Numbered from the stretch's first letter, positions 15,063 through 23,499 are shown. The stretch is DNA of 52,540 nt from JABRWC01 sp039961675 (GCA_039961675.1 JABRWC010000098.1:1-52540), one strand, 5' to 3'. Made by a program: numbers and translations. The notes: generated from the letters alone by a model not told the origin.

Positions 15063-15845
15063 CTACACTCCTTGCTCAACGGGTTCCGGGGTCTCGATCA
15101 GCGGGTGCTCGCCGCGGCAGAACGCGGCGTAGATGCGGTAGTCCAGCGAGAATTCTTCGGGCAGGCCGAGGCGGTTCTTCGCCACGTGCGCCGGGCGCTC
15201 GGTGGTGCGGATGATCCGCTCGCCGGTGCCGATGCCCTGTACGCGCTTGCGGTCGAAGCCCTCGTTGGTGGTCTTCGTGTGGATGCGGTACGTCGCGAAC
15301 AGCACGTCGTCGCACCACTCCTGCACGAGCGCCGACGCCAGCTTCTGCAAGCGCGGCGAGTAGCGGTCGTACGTGTCCGTTTCGGGGTTGGCGAACTTCT
15401 CGATCTGCGCGTGGGCGATCAGGATGATGTGCATGCCGCGCTCGTTGCGCAGCGCGTCGAGGCCAGACAAGACCTCGCGCCAGTTCGTCAGCGCGAACAC
15501 GTAGCCCTTGCCGTAGCCGATGTCTTCGATGGACTCGACGCCGCGCTTCTGGCACACCTCGGCCCAGATCAGCCGCTCGAGCCAATCAACGGAATCGACG
15601 ACCACTGTGCGGTACTCGTGCGGCTCGGTGTAGAGCTCGCCCAGCGCCGCGATCACGTCGGCATACTTCGTCGCGAGCGGTAGGCGCTCGCAGTCGATGT
15701 TGGTCAGACCGTCCTCGGTCTGGATGAAGATCGGCGCCTCGGCCATCGCGCCGAAGGTCGACTTGCCGACGCCGTGCGGCCCGTAGATCGTCGTGCGGCG
15801 TGGCGCCGCCACACGCCCACGTTGCACCTGCTCAAGCAACTTCAT
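15063..15845 (-). CDS. RecA-fold phage ATPase (Sak4-like)
   Basis: This is a 260-aa protein with Walker A YGPHGVGKST at 21-30 and Walker B YRTVVVDSVDWLE near 77-90, followed by the conserved HIILIAHAQIEKF segment. It belongs to the AAA_24/Sak4-like group of phage recombination ATPases, a short RecA core without the RecA C-terminal domain. Together with the DUF669 protein and the RecE-like exonuclease it forms a plausible annealing/strand-exchange module. AAGGAG lies ten bases before the ATG. The 117 bp between it and the exonuclease gene hold nothing I recognise. Confidence 0.88.
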   Translation of the reverse strand: MKLLEQVQRGRVAAPRRTTIYGPHGVGKSTFGAMAEAPIFIQTEDGLTNIDCERLPLATKYADVIAALGELYTEPHEYRTVVVDSVDWLERLIWAEVCQKRGVESIEDIGYGKGYVFALTNWREVLSGLDALRNERGMHIILIAHAQIEKFANPETDTYDRYSPRLQKLASALVQEWCDDVLFATYRIHTKTTNEGFDRKRVQGIGTGERIIRTTERPAHVAKNRLGLPEEFSLDYRIYAAFCRGEHPLIETPEPVEQGV

Positions 15846-15962
15846 GGAATCGATCTCCTTCGTCGTTCACGTCGGTCTTGTGTGTCTGGCGCGGGGTCCG
15901 TGCGAACGGTCCCGGCAGGTTCAGTTCGAGTGAATCGGAACACACGTCACGTGGCGCCCACC

Positions 15963-16871
15963 TCACAGCCGCTCGACGAGTCGCAGCGACTCGTAGCGCG
16001 TGAACCACGCGCCGGTCTCACGGCAGCGCCGCATGTCGGCCATCGCTTCCTCGTTCTCGCCTTGCGCCTGGTCGAGCACCTGCGGCGTGATCTGCCAGAC
16101 GCCGCAGCGAAACGGCTCGCGTTTCTCGACCGCGACAATGTGGACGGCGAGGCGGCGACCGCAGCCCACGGCGACGAGCGCGCGATAGAACGCCAGCTGA
16201 TGCACGTAGCCGTAAGCGCGCAGATCGAACTCGAATGCGTCCAGGCTGTCGGCGGTCTTGAGATCCACGACGCCGATGTGGGCGTCCGGGTTGACCCAGT
16301 CGATCCGCGCTTGGCAGTTGTGGTCGTGATACCGGCCGCGGACCACGCCCTCGGCGACACCCTCGGTCAGCAGTTCGCTGGCATGGGCGTGCTCGCGAAC
16401 GGCGGCTGCCATCTGTTCGACCAGCGCGGCATGCACGTCGCTCAGCACCGGCTTGCTCTGTTGCTCGGCCCACTCCGCGAAGGCCTTCGTCTGCGAGCCG
16501 AAGGGCTGGCCGGTCTTCGGGTTGATCGGGCCGCCGATGGCGTACTCGCGCTCGTAGCGCTGCCGGCCCTCCAGAATCAGGGCGTGGGCGGCGCGACCGA
16601 CGATGTACGCCGCCGTGTCGCGCTCCGGCACCAAGCCCAGCTCCTTCTTGTGGTAGAGCAGCGGGCAGCGCCGGAACTCGGCGAGCGCGTGTGCCGACAG
16701 GAAGTCCTTTGCTTTGGCGTGATAAACGTCCGCCGGTTCACGCACCAGGAATCGCAGGTCGAGCTTCGAGACCTTGCCATTGCTGCCGAACATACCCAGG
16801 TCCTCCGGAAACAGATCGCGTCGGTATTCGCCCTGGCCGAGGCGGATGAGTGGCACAGCCGGGTCGCTCAC
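15963..16871 (-). CDS. RecE-like PD-(D/E)XK exonuclease
   Basis: This is a 302-aa protein. The nuclease core is visible as GRAAHALILEG near 92-102, ARIDW with Asp 191, VVDLKT with Asp 203 and Lys 205, and the QLAFYRALV helix with the Gln-x3-Tyr spacing typical of RecB/RecE-type enzymes. It should resect double-stranded DNA to give single strands for the adjacent ATPase and DUF669 protein. The GTG start overlaps the upstream stop (GTGA) and has GGAGAAGG in front. The open frame extends further upstream, but that part is a shadow of the preceding gene. Confidence 0.87.
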   Translation of the reverse strand: MSDPAVPLIRLGQGEYRRDLFPEDLGMFGSNGKVSKLDLRFLVREPADVYHAKAKDFLSAHALAEFRRCPLLYHKKELGLVPERDTAAYIVGRAAHALILEGRQRYEREYAIGGPINPKTGQPFGSQTKAFAEWAEQQSKPVLSDVHAALVEQMAAAVREHAHASELLTEGVAEGVVRGRYHDHNCQARIDWVNPDAHIGVVDLKTADSLDAFEFDLRAYGYVHQLAFYRALVAVGCGRRLAVHIVAVEKREPFRCGVWQITPQVLDQAQGENEEAMADMRRCRETGAWFTRYESLRLVERL

Positions 16872-17173
16872 GCTGCCTTCTCCGCCGTCACGTCCCGCGG
16901 CTGCGGTTCGGCGACGCGTACCTCGAAAGCCCCCTCGCCGATCTCGCGCAGCAACAGCGCCGTGAAGATGCGCGCGACGACCGAGCCGACCTCGGTCGTC
17001 GCGTCGACCAGCATGGCATTGCGAGACGCGTCGAGCCGGTATCCGAATTCGAGACGCACCCGCGCCGAGCCGAATAGCCCTTCGCTCGCATACAGCGCCA
17101 GGTGCAGCGTCGCCTCGGCTTCGACGAGGTCGGCTGCCCTGGAGAACGTGAAGCGATAGACGGCTCGGGTCAT
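16868..17173 (-). CDS. Phage protein, first gene of the replication block
   Basis: This 101-aa protein begins MTRAVYRFTFSRAADLVEAEATLHLALYASEGLFG. It has strands alternating with helices and a conserved-looking centre (VDATTEVGSVVARIFTALLLREIGEGAFEV). I recognise the pattern as one that recurs beside recombination genes in related phages but know of no function. GGAGG upstream fits the start. It lies just downstream of the third copy of the 19-bp motif, about 28 bases after the motif ends, so it is probably the first gene transcribed in the replication/recombination block. Confidence 0.75.
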   Translation of the reverse strand: MTRAVYRFTFSRAADLVEAEATLHLALYASEGLFGSARVRLEFGYRLDASRNAMLVDATTEVGSVVARIFTALLLREIGEGAFEVRVAEPQPRDVTAEKAA

Positions 17174-17201
17174 CAGGAACGCCTCCAGGCATCACAGGTG
17201 C

Positions 17202-17220
17202 CTATTGGTTACTTACGCGG
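17202..17220 (-). promoter_or_regulatory. 19-bp phage motif, copy 3
   Basis: The minus strand reads CCGCGTAAGTAACCAATAG. Its first half encodes the last codons (Pro-Arg-Lys-stop) of the sigma factor gene, and it precedes the 17173 gene by about 28 bases in the same direction. Apart from the sigma factor gene, no other copy overlaps coding sequence, so coding does not explain the conservation. Confidence 0.5.
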
Positions 17221-17781
17221 CGCCGCGTCGGTTTGGTGGGCCGCGATGTACTGATCCAGTCCGCGGCGCGCGAGATGCCGGCGGATCTGCTCCGCGTGCC
17301 GGCGCATCGCCTCTCGGCTGCAGTGGTGCTCGCGCGCGACTTCGGTGAGCGGGTCATCCCGCAGGCTCTCCGCGATCGAGCGCTGCACATCCGAGAGCGT
17401 GTCCAGCGCCTCAGCCATGTCGATTGCCAGATCGCGCTCGTGCTGGTCATCGACGGCCGGTTCGGTGAGATTGTCGTCGCCAATCTCGTCGCTGAGCTCG
17501 TCAAGCGAGTGGCGCGCCCGGCGATAGTCGCGCGAAAGAGACTTGCGCTCGCGGATCAGGCTCGCGACGCGCCGGTCGACCACCATGCGCACGAACGTCG
17601 CAGGCTGGCCCTTGCTCTGATCGAAACGACCGAGGCGGATGAGCAGGTCGAGCGTCAACTCCTGCTCGAGGTCCTCGCGGTCCGACCTGGTGAAGCCGTA
17701 CTTGCCGATGAGCTGGCGGGCCTTCACGCGAATGAGCGTGGTCGCGTATTCATCAAGTGTGATCTGCTTGCTGGTACCCAT
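17209..17781 (-). CDS. Phage-encoded RNA polymerase sigma factor
   Basis: This is a 190-aa protein. Residues 25-85 look like sigma-70 region 2: FTRSDREDLEQELTLDLLIRLGRFDQSKGQPATFVRMVVDRRVASLIRERK, where the Phe/Arg-rich helix would bind the -10 element. Residues 128-175 look like region 4 with a helix-turn-helix (LTEVAREHHCSREAMRRHAEQIRRHL). The spacing is that of a short ECF-like factor. It probably redirects host RNA polymerase to phage promoters, and the 19-bp motif overlapping its own 3' end is the natural candidate target. GAGGAGACCCCA precedes the ATG. A strong hairpin lies upstream at 17852-17896. Confidence 0.85.
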   Translation of the reverse strand: MGTSKQITLDEYATTLIRVKARQLIGKYGFTRSDREDLEQELTLDLLIRLGRFDQSKGQPATFVRMVVDRRVASLIRERKSLSRDYRRARHSLDELSDEIGDDNLTEPAVDDQHERDLAIDMAEALDTLSDVQRSIAESLRDDPLTEVAREHHCSREAMRRHAEQIRRHLARRGLDQYIAAHQTDAAPRK

Positions 17782-17851
17782 TGGGGTCTCCTCGCGGCCG
17801 AGGAGGTCCTGCGGGTGCCGACGGAGTCCGCTGCTTGGCCCGGCAACAGAA

Positions 17852-17896
17852 GAGGCGTTGCGAGTTCGCGGTTCTCCGCGACACCCGCAACGCCTC
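17852..17896. other. Long near-perfect hairpin upstream of the sigma gene
   Basis: A 20-base arm (17852-17871) and a 21-base arm (17876-17896) flank a TTCT loop and pair with one mismatch and one bulged base. There is no T-run on either strand, so a simple intrinsic terminator is unlikely. It lies between the 17941 gene and the sigma factor gene in the transcribed direction. An attenuator, RNA-processing site or protein-binding palindrome is possible. Confidence 0.7.
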
Positions 17897-17940
17897 CGCT
17901 TCGCGGCCGGCTGGTTGCGCTGTGTACTGGCTGGTCCTGG

Positions 17941-18264
17941 TTATGCTGCCTGGTGGTCCTGCTCGATCTCAACGAGGAATGGCAACCCGTGCCGAACCTC
18001 GACCGTCACGCACGCTCCGTCCCGGATGTACCTGAGCGCGTCGAGCAGCGCCGCCTGCTCATGGCACAACTCGAAGTCGGCGAGTTCCGTCTCGGTGCGC
18101 GGCCCGTTCTCGCCGCTGGCGAGCTTCACCGTCCGCCGCGTGCGCCATGGCCGAGCGAGATCGGCTTCGCCGCGCAGGACGTAGAACGTGACCCGGCCGA
18201 AGTTGAGCTGCTGGCACTGCCTGATCAGCCACTGATTCGGCTCTGACAATCCCTGTTTGTTCAT
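17941..18264 (-). CDS. Phage protein, function unknown
   Basis: This 107-aa protein begins MNKQGLSEPNQWLIRQCQQLNFG, with GGGAGA six bases upstream. The centre is a beta-rich segment (GRVTFYVLRGEAD, RRTVKLASGENGPRTETELADFEL) followed by a helix and a final strand-rich part ending EVEIEQ-like. No family is recognised. The sequence resembles small phage regulators adjacent to sigma or replication genes, but this is impression only. The 197 bp between it and the upstream unknown module contain a short GTCTC/GAGAC stem and nothing else recognisable. Confidence 0.7.
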   Translation of the reverse strand: MNKQGLSEPNQWLIRQCQQLNFGRVTFYVLRGEADLARPWRTRRTVKLASGENGPRTETELADFELCHEQAALLDALRYIRDGACVTVEVRHGLPFLVEIEQDHQAA

Positions 18265-18461
18265 CACGAATCTCCCATGAAAACTGGGGTTGCAGCCGCT
18301 TCGGCGGCCGCGTTTCACGGGAGTCATTGGACGATGATTGGCGCGGACCTAGCAGGACAGGTCGCAGACGGACGAGACAGGTTGCGCCTTGAAACCCGCG
18401 TTCGTGGGTTGGCCGCCGGGGTCCGGTGGCGAAGTCTCAGATTCCCGAGACAAGTTTGGCG

Positions 18462-19637
18462 CTAGCGCGCCTGGGGCGGGCGAATTGCGACGGAAAACGG
18501 GTTGATCCGGTAGCCACCGGAAGTGTCGGCTTGACCGGTCATGCGACAGGTCTGGACGATGTCCTCGCGACTGATCGGGACGCCGATCTTCCGCTTCACC
18601 GCAGTCTCGATGTCGGTCTGCAGGTTGTTGATCAGCTTGCGCAGGTTCGTCTCATCCGTGTACTCGTGCCCCGCTTCCTTCATCAAAGCAAGCAGCCGCG
18701 TCATGCTGAGCGGGTGGAACTGGTCGGGCGCCAGTCCACTCGCGAGGTCTTTCAGGAACTGCTGCCAGAGGACTCGGAAAACAGCGAGGCGCGGACCGGC
18801 TTGCGGATTGATGACAATCTCGCCGTTGACACGCACGAGCTTCTCGTTGAGCTCGACGAAGAACACCCGCTCTGGGTGGGGCTTTTCTTCCGGCTGGATG
18901 AGGACATGCCCCTTCGCATACACCGGCACGTCCGCATTGCTGACACACGCGGGACGTGGCGCGTCTGCCAGATCGGTCAGCGTCTTCTGAAGGTCCGCAC
19001 GGCCTGTGATCAGGTCAACAAGGCCGACGCGGCATACCCAATCCCCCTTCAGGAATCGGCCCTCAGGCGGGCGCGGGTGGATCGTGATGTAGCAGGCCGG
19101 GTTTGTGGCGGCGTAGCTCTGCGTGTTGAAGCGGACATCGGCGGGGACATCCGCATCGGCGATGCACACGACCACACCCAGATCGCCGAACCCGTCAACC
19201 CGAAACGCGCCGTCACCGAGGTCGCGAACGTCGTTCGAAAGCGCCTCGAGTTGTGCTCGAATCCACGCAAGGACGCCCGCTTGGCGGACCGACACCTGAA
19301 GTAAGTGGTGGCGCAGTTTCCCGATCGCGTATGGCCGGACCGGCCGCTCGCACTTCGGGCAGCGAATTTCGTCACCGTCTTCGTCCTGTCCGTCATGCAG
19401 CAGGATGCGACCCTTGCAGTGGCGATTTCGGGGCGGAAAATCGCGGTCGCGCGGTTCGACGCAGTTGACGTACTCGCGAACGCTGAAGTCGATGAGCCCG
19501 GCGTCGCGCAACTGCTCGGCGTCGGCAATCAGACTGTCGCCGGGCGCTTCGATGCGTGCCCCATCCTCCAGTAGCACCGCCGCGTGCTCATGAGTGACGC
19601 GCGAAGCGTTTTTCGGTCGAGAGGACCGGGATGCCAT
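18462..19637 (-). CDS. Unknown module protein B: zinc ribbon plus C-terminal winged helix
   Basis: This is a 391-aa protein. Cysteines at 59, 74, 93 and 96 (the last two as CPKC) suggest a zinc site. The middle has alternating strands with acidic residues (LGVVVCIADADVPADV, YAKGHVLIQPEEKPHPERVFFVEL). The last 130 residues look like a regulator-type winged helix: LAVFRVLWQQF, TNLRKLINNLQTDIETAVKRKIG and GGYRINPF, as at the end of OmpR-like domains. I do not recognise the family. The start, with GAGGG upstream, lies 50 bases inside the end of protein A, so the two are almost certainly one operon. The position between phage sigma and integration genes is typical for cargo or defence genes. Confidence 0.75.
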   Translation of the reverse strand: MASRSSRPKNASRVTHEHAAVLLEDGARIEAPGDSLIADAEQLRDAGLIDFSVREYVNCVEPRDRDFPPRNRHCKGRILLHDGQDEDGDEIRCPKCERPVRPYAIGKLRHHLLQVSVRQAGVLAWIRAQLEALSNDVRDLGDGAFRVDGFGDLGVVVCIADADVPADVRFNTQSYAATNPACYITIHPRPPEGRFLKGDWVCRVGLVDLITGRADLQKTLTDLADAPRPACVSNADVPVYAKGHVLIQPEEKPHPERVFFVELNEKLVRVNGEIVINPQAGPRLAVFRVLWQQFLKDLASGLAPDQFHPLSMTRLLALMKEAGHEYTDETNLRKLINNLQTDIETAVKRKIGVPISREDIVQTCRMTGQADTSGGYRINPFSVAIRPPQAR

Positions 19638-20832
19638 GCGTGTCCCTCATGAAATCTTCGAAGCGCTTGCGCAGCGTCGCATTCAACCGGTGGTCCATGT
19701 ATCGCACGATGTACTCGTCGGGCCCAGTGTCCTGCTTCTCGAACTGAACGTCGATCCGCTTGCTCAGGTAGATCAGCTTGACCTTGTTGATCCGATCGAC
19801 GTGTGCGGTCAGGCTGCTGTTGTCCCGCTCGAGCGCGGCGACAGCTCGCTGGACGACGTCCGCGTCGTCGTGACCGATCCGCAGATCCACGCCGTGCAAC
19901 GGTGAATTCTGCACGTCCAAGTCGACTAGCCTCAGGCCTTCGCAAGTGCCCGCCTTGAGCTGGTTCAGCAGCATGTGAATCTGCTTCTCGTACGTGATCT
20001 GGCACTCGTTGTCGTAGGCGACATCTTTGCCGAAGTACGCCGAAGCCAGCGCGTTGGCGATCTGAAGTGGGACCTCGTTACTGTCCGACGAGATATTCAC
20101 GCGCCGGGCGTTGTCGGCGAAGTCGAGGATGATCCACTCCACGCGATGCCCGTGCTGGATTCGATCGTCGCGCAAGATGTACTGCGGGCGCTCTGGCCGA
20201 CGGATGAACACGAGGTGATGGTGGTGGTGCCGGACGATGTTCTTCAGCTGGCTCTGTCGCTGGTCGCGCTTCTGCCGGTCATAATCCCTGAGAATCTGCT
20301 CGGCCTGCTTGGGCTTCAGGAACCTCTCGAACGGGGCTTCCGGCTGACGGACCTTCTGCTTCAACGCCATACGCGCGAAACCGGACTTGTGAATCTTGTC
20401 GAGGTGAAAGACCGTGCGAAGGTGCTGAGGGTCGGCGGCGACCAGCGCGTAAAGTAGCGCCCGAGTGTCATACTCTTCTTCGTCCTTCAAGCGACAAAGC
20501 GCGACGACTTCAGCGTCGAGACGGGCGACGGCCAGATCGGCGATCGCGAACTTGCCCTTGTGCCGGGCGAACTGATCCGTCAGGTAGAAGGTGGCAAGTT
20601 GGCCGTCACAGCTCGCCAACGCCGCCCTTTTGTCTTTGATTCGCGCCGCCGCGAGATTCAGGATTCGGCAGAGAACGTCAAGCTGGCGCCCGTTTCGGCA
20701 GTCCACCCACGCTCTCAGCTCTTCGGGGTCTTCCGCATGACGAAGGGACTCTTGGATGCTGAGTTCGAGTTCGTTTTCCCAGAAGTCGCGGGTGATGTCA
20801 CCCGGACCGCTTGGCCTGCGAGTCTCGGCCAA
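19588..20832 (-). CDS. Unknown module protein A
   Basis: This is a 414-aa protein starting at a TTG with GGAGG seven bases upstream. The open frame continues upstream without a supported start and into the divergent promoter region. The N-terminal half is helical (FWENELELSIQESLRHAEDPEE, VLCRILNLAAARIKDKRAAL). The middle is basic and contains five consecutive histidines, and the C-terminal half has strand-helix segments (RVEWIILDFADNARRVNIS, QNSPLHGVDLRIGHDDADVVQRAVAAL). No motif I know identifies an enzyme. It is paired with protein B and unrelated to the phage genes around it. A defence, exclusion or toxin-regulator role is speculation from location. Confidence 0.72.
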   Translation of the reverse strand: MAETRRPSGPGDITRDFWENELELSIQESLRHAEDPEELRAWVDCRNGRQLDVLCRILNLAAARIKDKRAALASCDGQLATFYLTDQFARHKGKFAIADLAVARLDAEVVALCRLKDEEEYDTRALLYALVAADPQHLRTVFHLDKIHKSGFARMALKQKVRQPEAPFERFLKPKQAEQILRDYDRQKRDQRQSQLKNIVRHHHHHLVFIRRPERPQYILRDDRIQHGHRVEWIILDFADNARRVNISSDSNEVPLQIANALASAYFGKDVAYDNECQITYEKQIHMLLNQLKAGTCEGLRLVDLDVQNSPLHGVDLRIGHDDADVVQRAVAALERDNSSLTAHVDRINKVKLIYLSKRIDVQFEKQDTGPDEYIVRYMDHRLNATLRKRFEDFMRDTHGIPVLSTEKRFARHS

Positions 20833-21171
20833 TAGAGCACCTCCGTTCCGGAACGTGCCCGCGCCCGCGGTCTCCGCCGCCCGCCCACTCGCCCCACGCC
20901 GCGGCCGGCACGTTCGACGTACATTCACCGCACACTGACCGCTGGCGGAAAGCATAGCACATGGCACAACTTGATTCCATACCGGCGAGCACCCCAAGGT
21001 ATGGTAGTCGATGGACCGATAACTAATGCGTGGTGATGGGGTGGCGGCGCGGGCCGGTCGCCAGATCTGCCGCTGCTTCCGCTGAGCCCGTAAAGCTCGT
21101 TCCTGAGCGTCTCCACTTCGCGAGCATAAGATGGGATCACGGTGACGAGCGACGAAGGTCGAGGTGATCCG
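20833..21171. promoter_or_regulatory. Divergent promoter region of the unknown module
   Basis: This 339-bp gap separates leftward protein A from the rightward 21172 gene. It contains the inverted repeat CCATACC (20977-20983) / GGTATGG (20998-21004) with a 14-bp spacer, a shape suited to a dimeric repressor. On the minus strand an extended -10-like TGCTATGCT lies near 20952-20960. The region is less GC-rich than its neighbours. No gene is credible in it. Confidence 0.5.
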
Positions 21172-21492
21172 ATGGGTGATGGCCACGAGGCGTTCGACAA
21201 GGCGGTCGACCAGTACTTTCCCGGCGGGTTCACCCTGCGCGACGAGGCCAACGCGATTGTCGCCTATGCCTTCCGCAACGGTCCCATCGAGGACCTGCAC
21301 GCGGGCAACCCGTCGGAACTGCTGGAGAATCCCGAACGGAGCCGCATCACCGACGACGAGATGAAGAAGATCATGGTCAACGCGTGCCAATGCGTGGAGA
21401 GGCTGCTGCGGGAGAAGCAGGAAGATCCAGGTGCGTACTACCAGAAGATCCTGGAGTACAACCTCAAGTACTGCCGGAAGTGGGAACGGTGA
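21172..21492 (+). CDS. Small phage/bacterial protein, function unknown
   Basis: This 106-aa protein begins MGDGHEAFDKAVDQYFPGG, with GAGG seven bases upstream; a GTG ten codons earlier is the alternative. The sequence includes AYAFRNGPIEDLHAGNPSELL and SRITDDEMKKIMVNACQCVERLL, a pattern I have seen in short uncharacterised proteins of this size. The role is unknown. It is the only rightward gene in this stretch, and its 3' end overlaps the converging HTH gene by 29 bases. Confidence 0.7.
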   Translation: MGDGHEAFDKAVDQYFPGGFTLRDEANAIVAYAFRNGPIEDLHAGNPSELLENPERSRITDDEMKKIMVNACQCVERLLREKQEDPGAYYQKILEYNLKYCRKWER

Positions 21493-21940
21493 CCGGCTTG
21501 GGCGCCCGGTCGCATGTCATGCGCTTCCACAGCTGTCGCTGCTTCCGCCAGTCTGGCGTCGCGGCGATCGGCCGGAGCTGCAGTTCGCGGATCGGGTCGC
21601 GGCCGAATTCGAGCGGCGGCAGGAACAGAATGTCCTCCTGGATGTCGGGAGCGAGGTTGAGCAGGTTCATGATCTGCGTCATCCGGGCACGCGTGACGTG
21701 GCCGAGCCGGGCCAGTTCGGCGTAATCGCGCACCTCACCAGATTCGATCAGCCGCTGGAAGCGCAGGGCCAGCGCCATCAAGCGGGCGATCCGCGGTACG
21801 CGGCCGAACATCGGCGGCGGCGGGGCGGACGGGGGTTCGCCACGACGGAGTTCCTTGCGCCCGCGGCGCGCCCGGGCGAAGTGGATCGTGCTCTGCGTCG
21901 TGATCCGCCCCTCGCGCCCTTCGGCAACCACCACACTCAT
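21464..21940 (-). CDS. HTH protein linked to serine recombinase
   Basis: This is a 158-aa protein. The core ALRFQRLIESGEVRDYAELARLGHVTRARMTQIMNLLNLAPDIQEDILFLP contains a ParB/KorB-like helix-turn-helix at about residues 72-95. The N-terminus is basic and Pro/Arg-rich. Small HTH proteins of this type sit directly downstream of large serine recombinases in many planctomycete-like elements. A recombination-accessory or directionality role is inferred from that neighbourhood only. The start overlaps the recombinase stop by four bases (ATGA). Confidence 0.8.
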   Translation of the reverse strand: MSVVVAEGREGRITTQSTIHFARARRGRKELRRGEPPSAPPPPMFGRVPRIARLMALALRFQRLIESGEVRDYAELARLGHVTRARMTQIMNLLNLAPDIQEDILFLPPLEFGRDPIRELQLRPIAATPDWRKQRQLWKRMTCDRAPKPVTVPTSGST

Positions 21941-23499
21941 GCCGCATCCTCCGCCGCCTTCTCGGCCAGCGCCTTGATGCCCGTCGGCCGGAACGTCACC
22001 GCCACGCTGCCGGTCTTGCCGTCGTAGTCGACGCGCTCGACGAGCAGTTGGACGATCCGTGCCTGCTCACGCGGCGTCAGCGACTCCCACACCGGGTCGA
22101 ACAGCGAAAGCGCCTGCACGACTTCGCGTTCGTCCACCAGCTCGCGGGTCAACACGACGTGTCGCTCGCGTACTTCGGTGAGCCGCGTTTCCAGGCGGCG
22201 CAGTTCGTCCTGCTGTCTCGCCACGTCTAACCCGTTGGAACCGGGCGCCGTCAGGTGCTGCTTGAGCGCCTTACTCTGTCGCGCGATGTCGCGTTCAAGC
22301 GTGCCCCGCTCACGTTCGAGGTCCGCGATCGCCTTCTGGCTCTGCACCCGCACCTGGCGGATCGTCTCGGCGAGCACGCCCGGGTCGCGCCCGATGCTGC
22401 GAATCTGGTCCACGACGAACCGCTCCAACTCGCCGGCGGGCACCGACTTCGACGGGCACGTGTACCAGCCGCGCTTCATGGCCTTTGTGCACACGTAGTA
22501 CCGGTAGCGCTTCGGCCCCTTCGACGAAGTCGAGTGGACCATCGCGCAATCGCACGGCACGCACCGGAGCAATCCCTTCAGCAACGCCCCGTACTTGTTC
22601 TTCACGACCCCGCCGCCGGTGCTGCCGTTGCGCTGAAGCAGGGCCTGTGCTCGTCGCCAGATCGCCTCGTCGACGATCGCGTCGTGCTCGCCGTCGTACA
22701 GGTCCGCGCGGTGCCGCACCTTCCCGAGGTAAGCGGGGTTCGTCAGTAGCCGGAACAGCGTGACCTTGTCGAACGGCTTTCCGCCGACCGCCGTGCCCTT
22801 GCGCGTGGTCCACTGCTTCGTTCGCCAGGCGCGGCGGTCGAGCTCCTTCAGCACCGGCGCGATACGCTCGTGGTCCAGGTACAGCTCGAAGATCGCCCTC
22901 ACGCGTGCCGCCTCGTCATCGTTGACGGCCAGTTTTGAGCCGCCGGGCAGCACAACCAGGTCGTAGCCGAGCAGCGGCTTGCCGCCCATCCACTTCCCGC
23001 GGCGCCGCGCGGCGGCGATCTTGTCGCGCGTGCGCTCGCTGATGATCTCGCGCTCGAACTGGGCGAACGACAGCAGGATGTTCAGCGTGAGCCTACCCAT
23101 AGAGTGCGTCGTGTTGAACTGCTGCGTGACTGAGACGAACGAGACGTGGTGTTGTTCGAAACGCTCAACGATCTTGGCGAAGTCGAGAATCGAGCGGCTG
23201 AGGCGATCGACCTTGTACACGACCACGCAATCGATCTTCCCGGCGTCGATGTCGGCGAGCAGGCGCTGAAGGGCGGGCCGGTCCATGTTGCCGCCGGTGA
23301 AGCCGCCGTCGTCGTAGTGATCGGGCAAGCACACCCAGCCCTCGCCCGCCTGGCTGGCGATGTACTTCTCGCCGCTGTCGCGCTGCGCGTCGAGTGTGTT
23401 GAAATCCTGCTGAAGTCCCTCCTCAGTGCTCTTGCGCGTGTAGATCGCGCAGCGGATTTGCTTCGGCTGCGGTTCGGGCTCGCGGCGTTTCCTACGCAT
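21937..23499 (-). CDS. Large serine recombinase (integrase)
   Basis: This is a 520-aa protein. The resolvase-type catalytic domain starts at IRCAIYTRKST with nucleophile Ser 24 and continues with DAQRDSGEKYI, YDDGGFTGGNMDRPALQRLL and VYKVDRLSRSILDF. A recombinase domain (GKPLLGYDL onward), a Cys-rich ribbon (CVPCDC...CTKAMKRGWYTCPS) and a long coiled coil (about 390-450) follow. The domain order and length are those of phage integrases that recombine short attP/attB sites. The start overlaps the DUF2924 stop by eight bases. It is the likely integrase of this prophage. Its attachment sites were not identified. Confidence 0.94.
   Translation of the reverse strand: MRRKRREPEPQPKQIRCAIYTRKSTEEGLQQDFNTLDAQRDSGEKYIASQAGEGWVCLPDHYDDGGFTGGNMDRPALQRLLADIDAGKIDCVVVYKVDRLSRSILDFAKIVERFEQHHVSFVSVTQQFNTTHSMGRLTLNILLSFAQFEREIISERTRDKIAAARRRGKWMGGKPLLGYDLVVLPGGSKLAVNDDEAARVRAIFELYLDHERIAPVLKELDRRAWRTKQWTTRKGTAVGGKPFDKVTLFRLLTNPAYLGKVRHRADLYDGEHDAIVDEAIWRRAQALLQRNGSTGGGVVKNKYGALLKGLLRCVPCDCAMVHSTSSKGPKRYRYYVCTKAMKRGWYTCPSKSVPAGELERFVVDQIRSIGRDPGVLAETIRQVRVQSQKAIADLERERGTLERDIARQSKALKQHLTAPGSNGLDVARQQDELRRLETRLTEVRERHVVLTRELVDEREVVQALSLFDPVWESLTPREQARIVQLLVERVDYDGKTGSVAVTFRPTGIKALAEKAAEDAA

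Noticed and set aside
20210..20240. Run of five histidine codons in protein A, suggesting an expression tag or contamination
   Set aside because: It lies in the middle of a natural open frame with no vector-like flanks; a native His-rich stretch is more likely.
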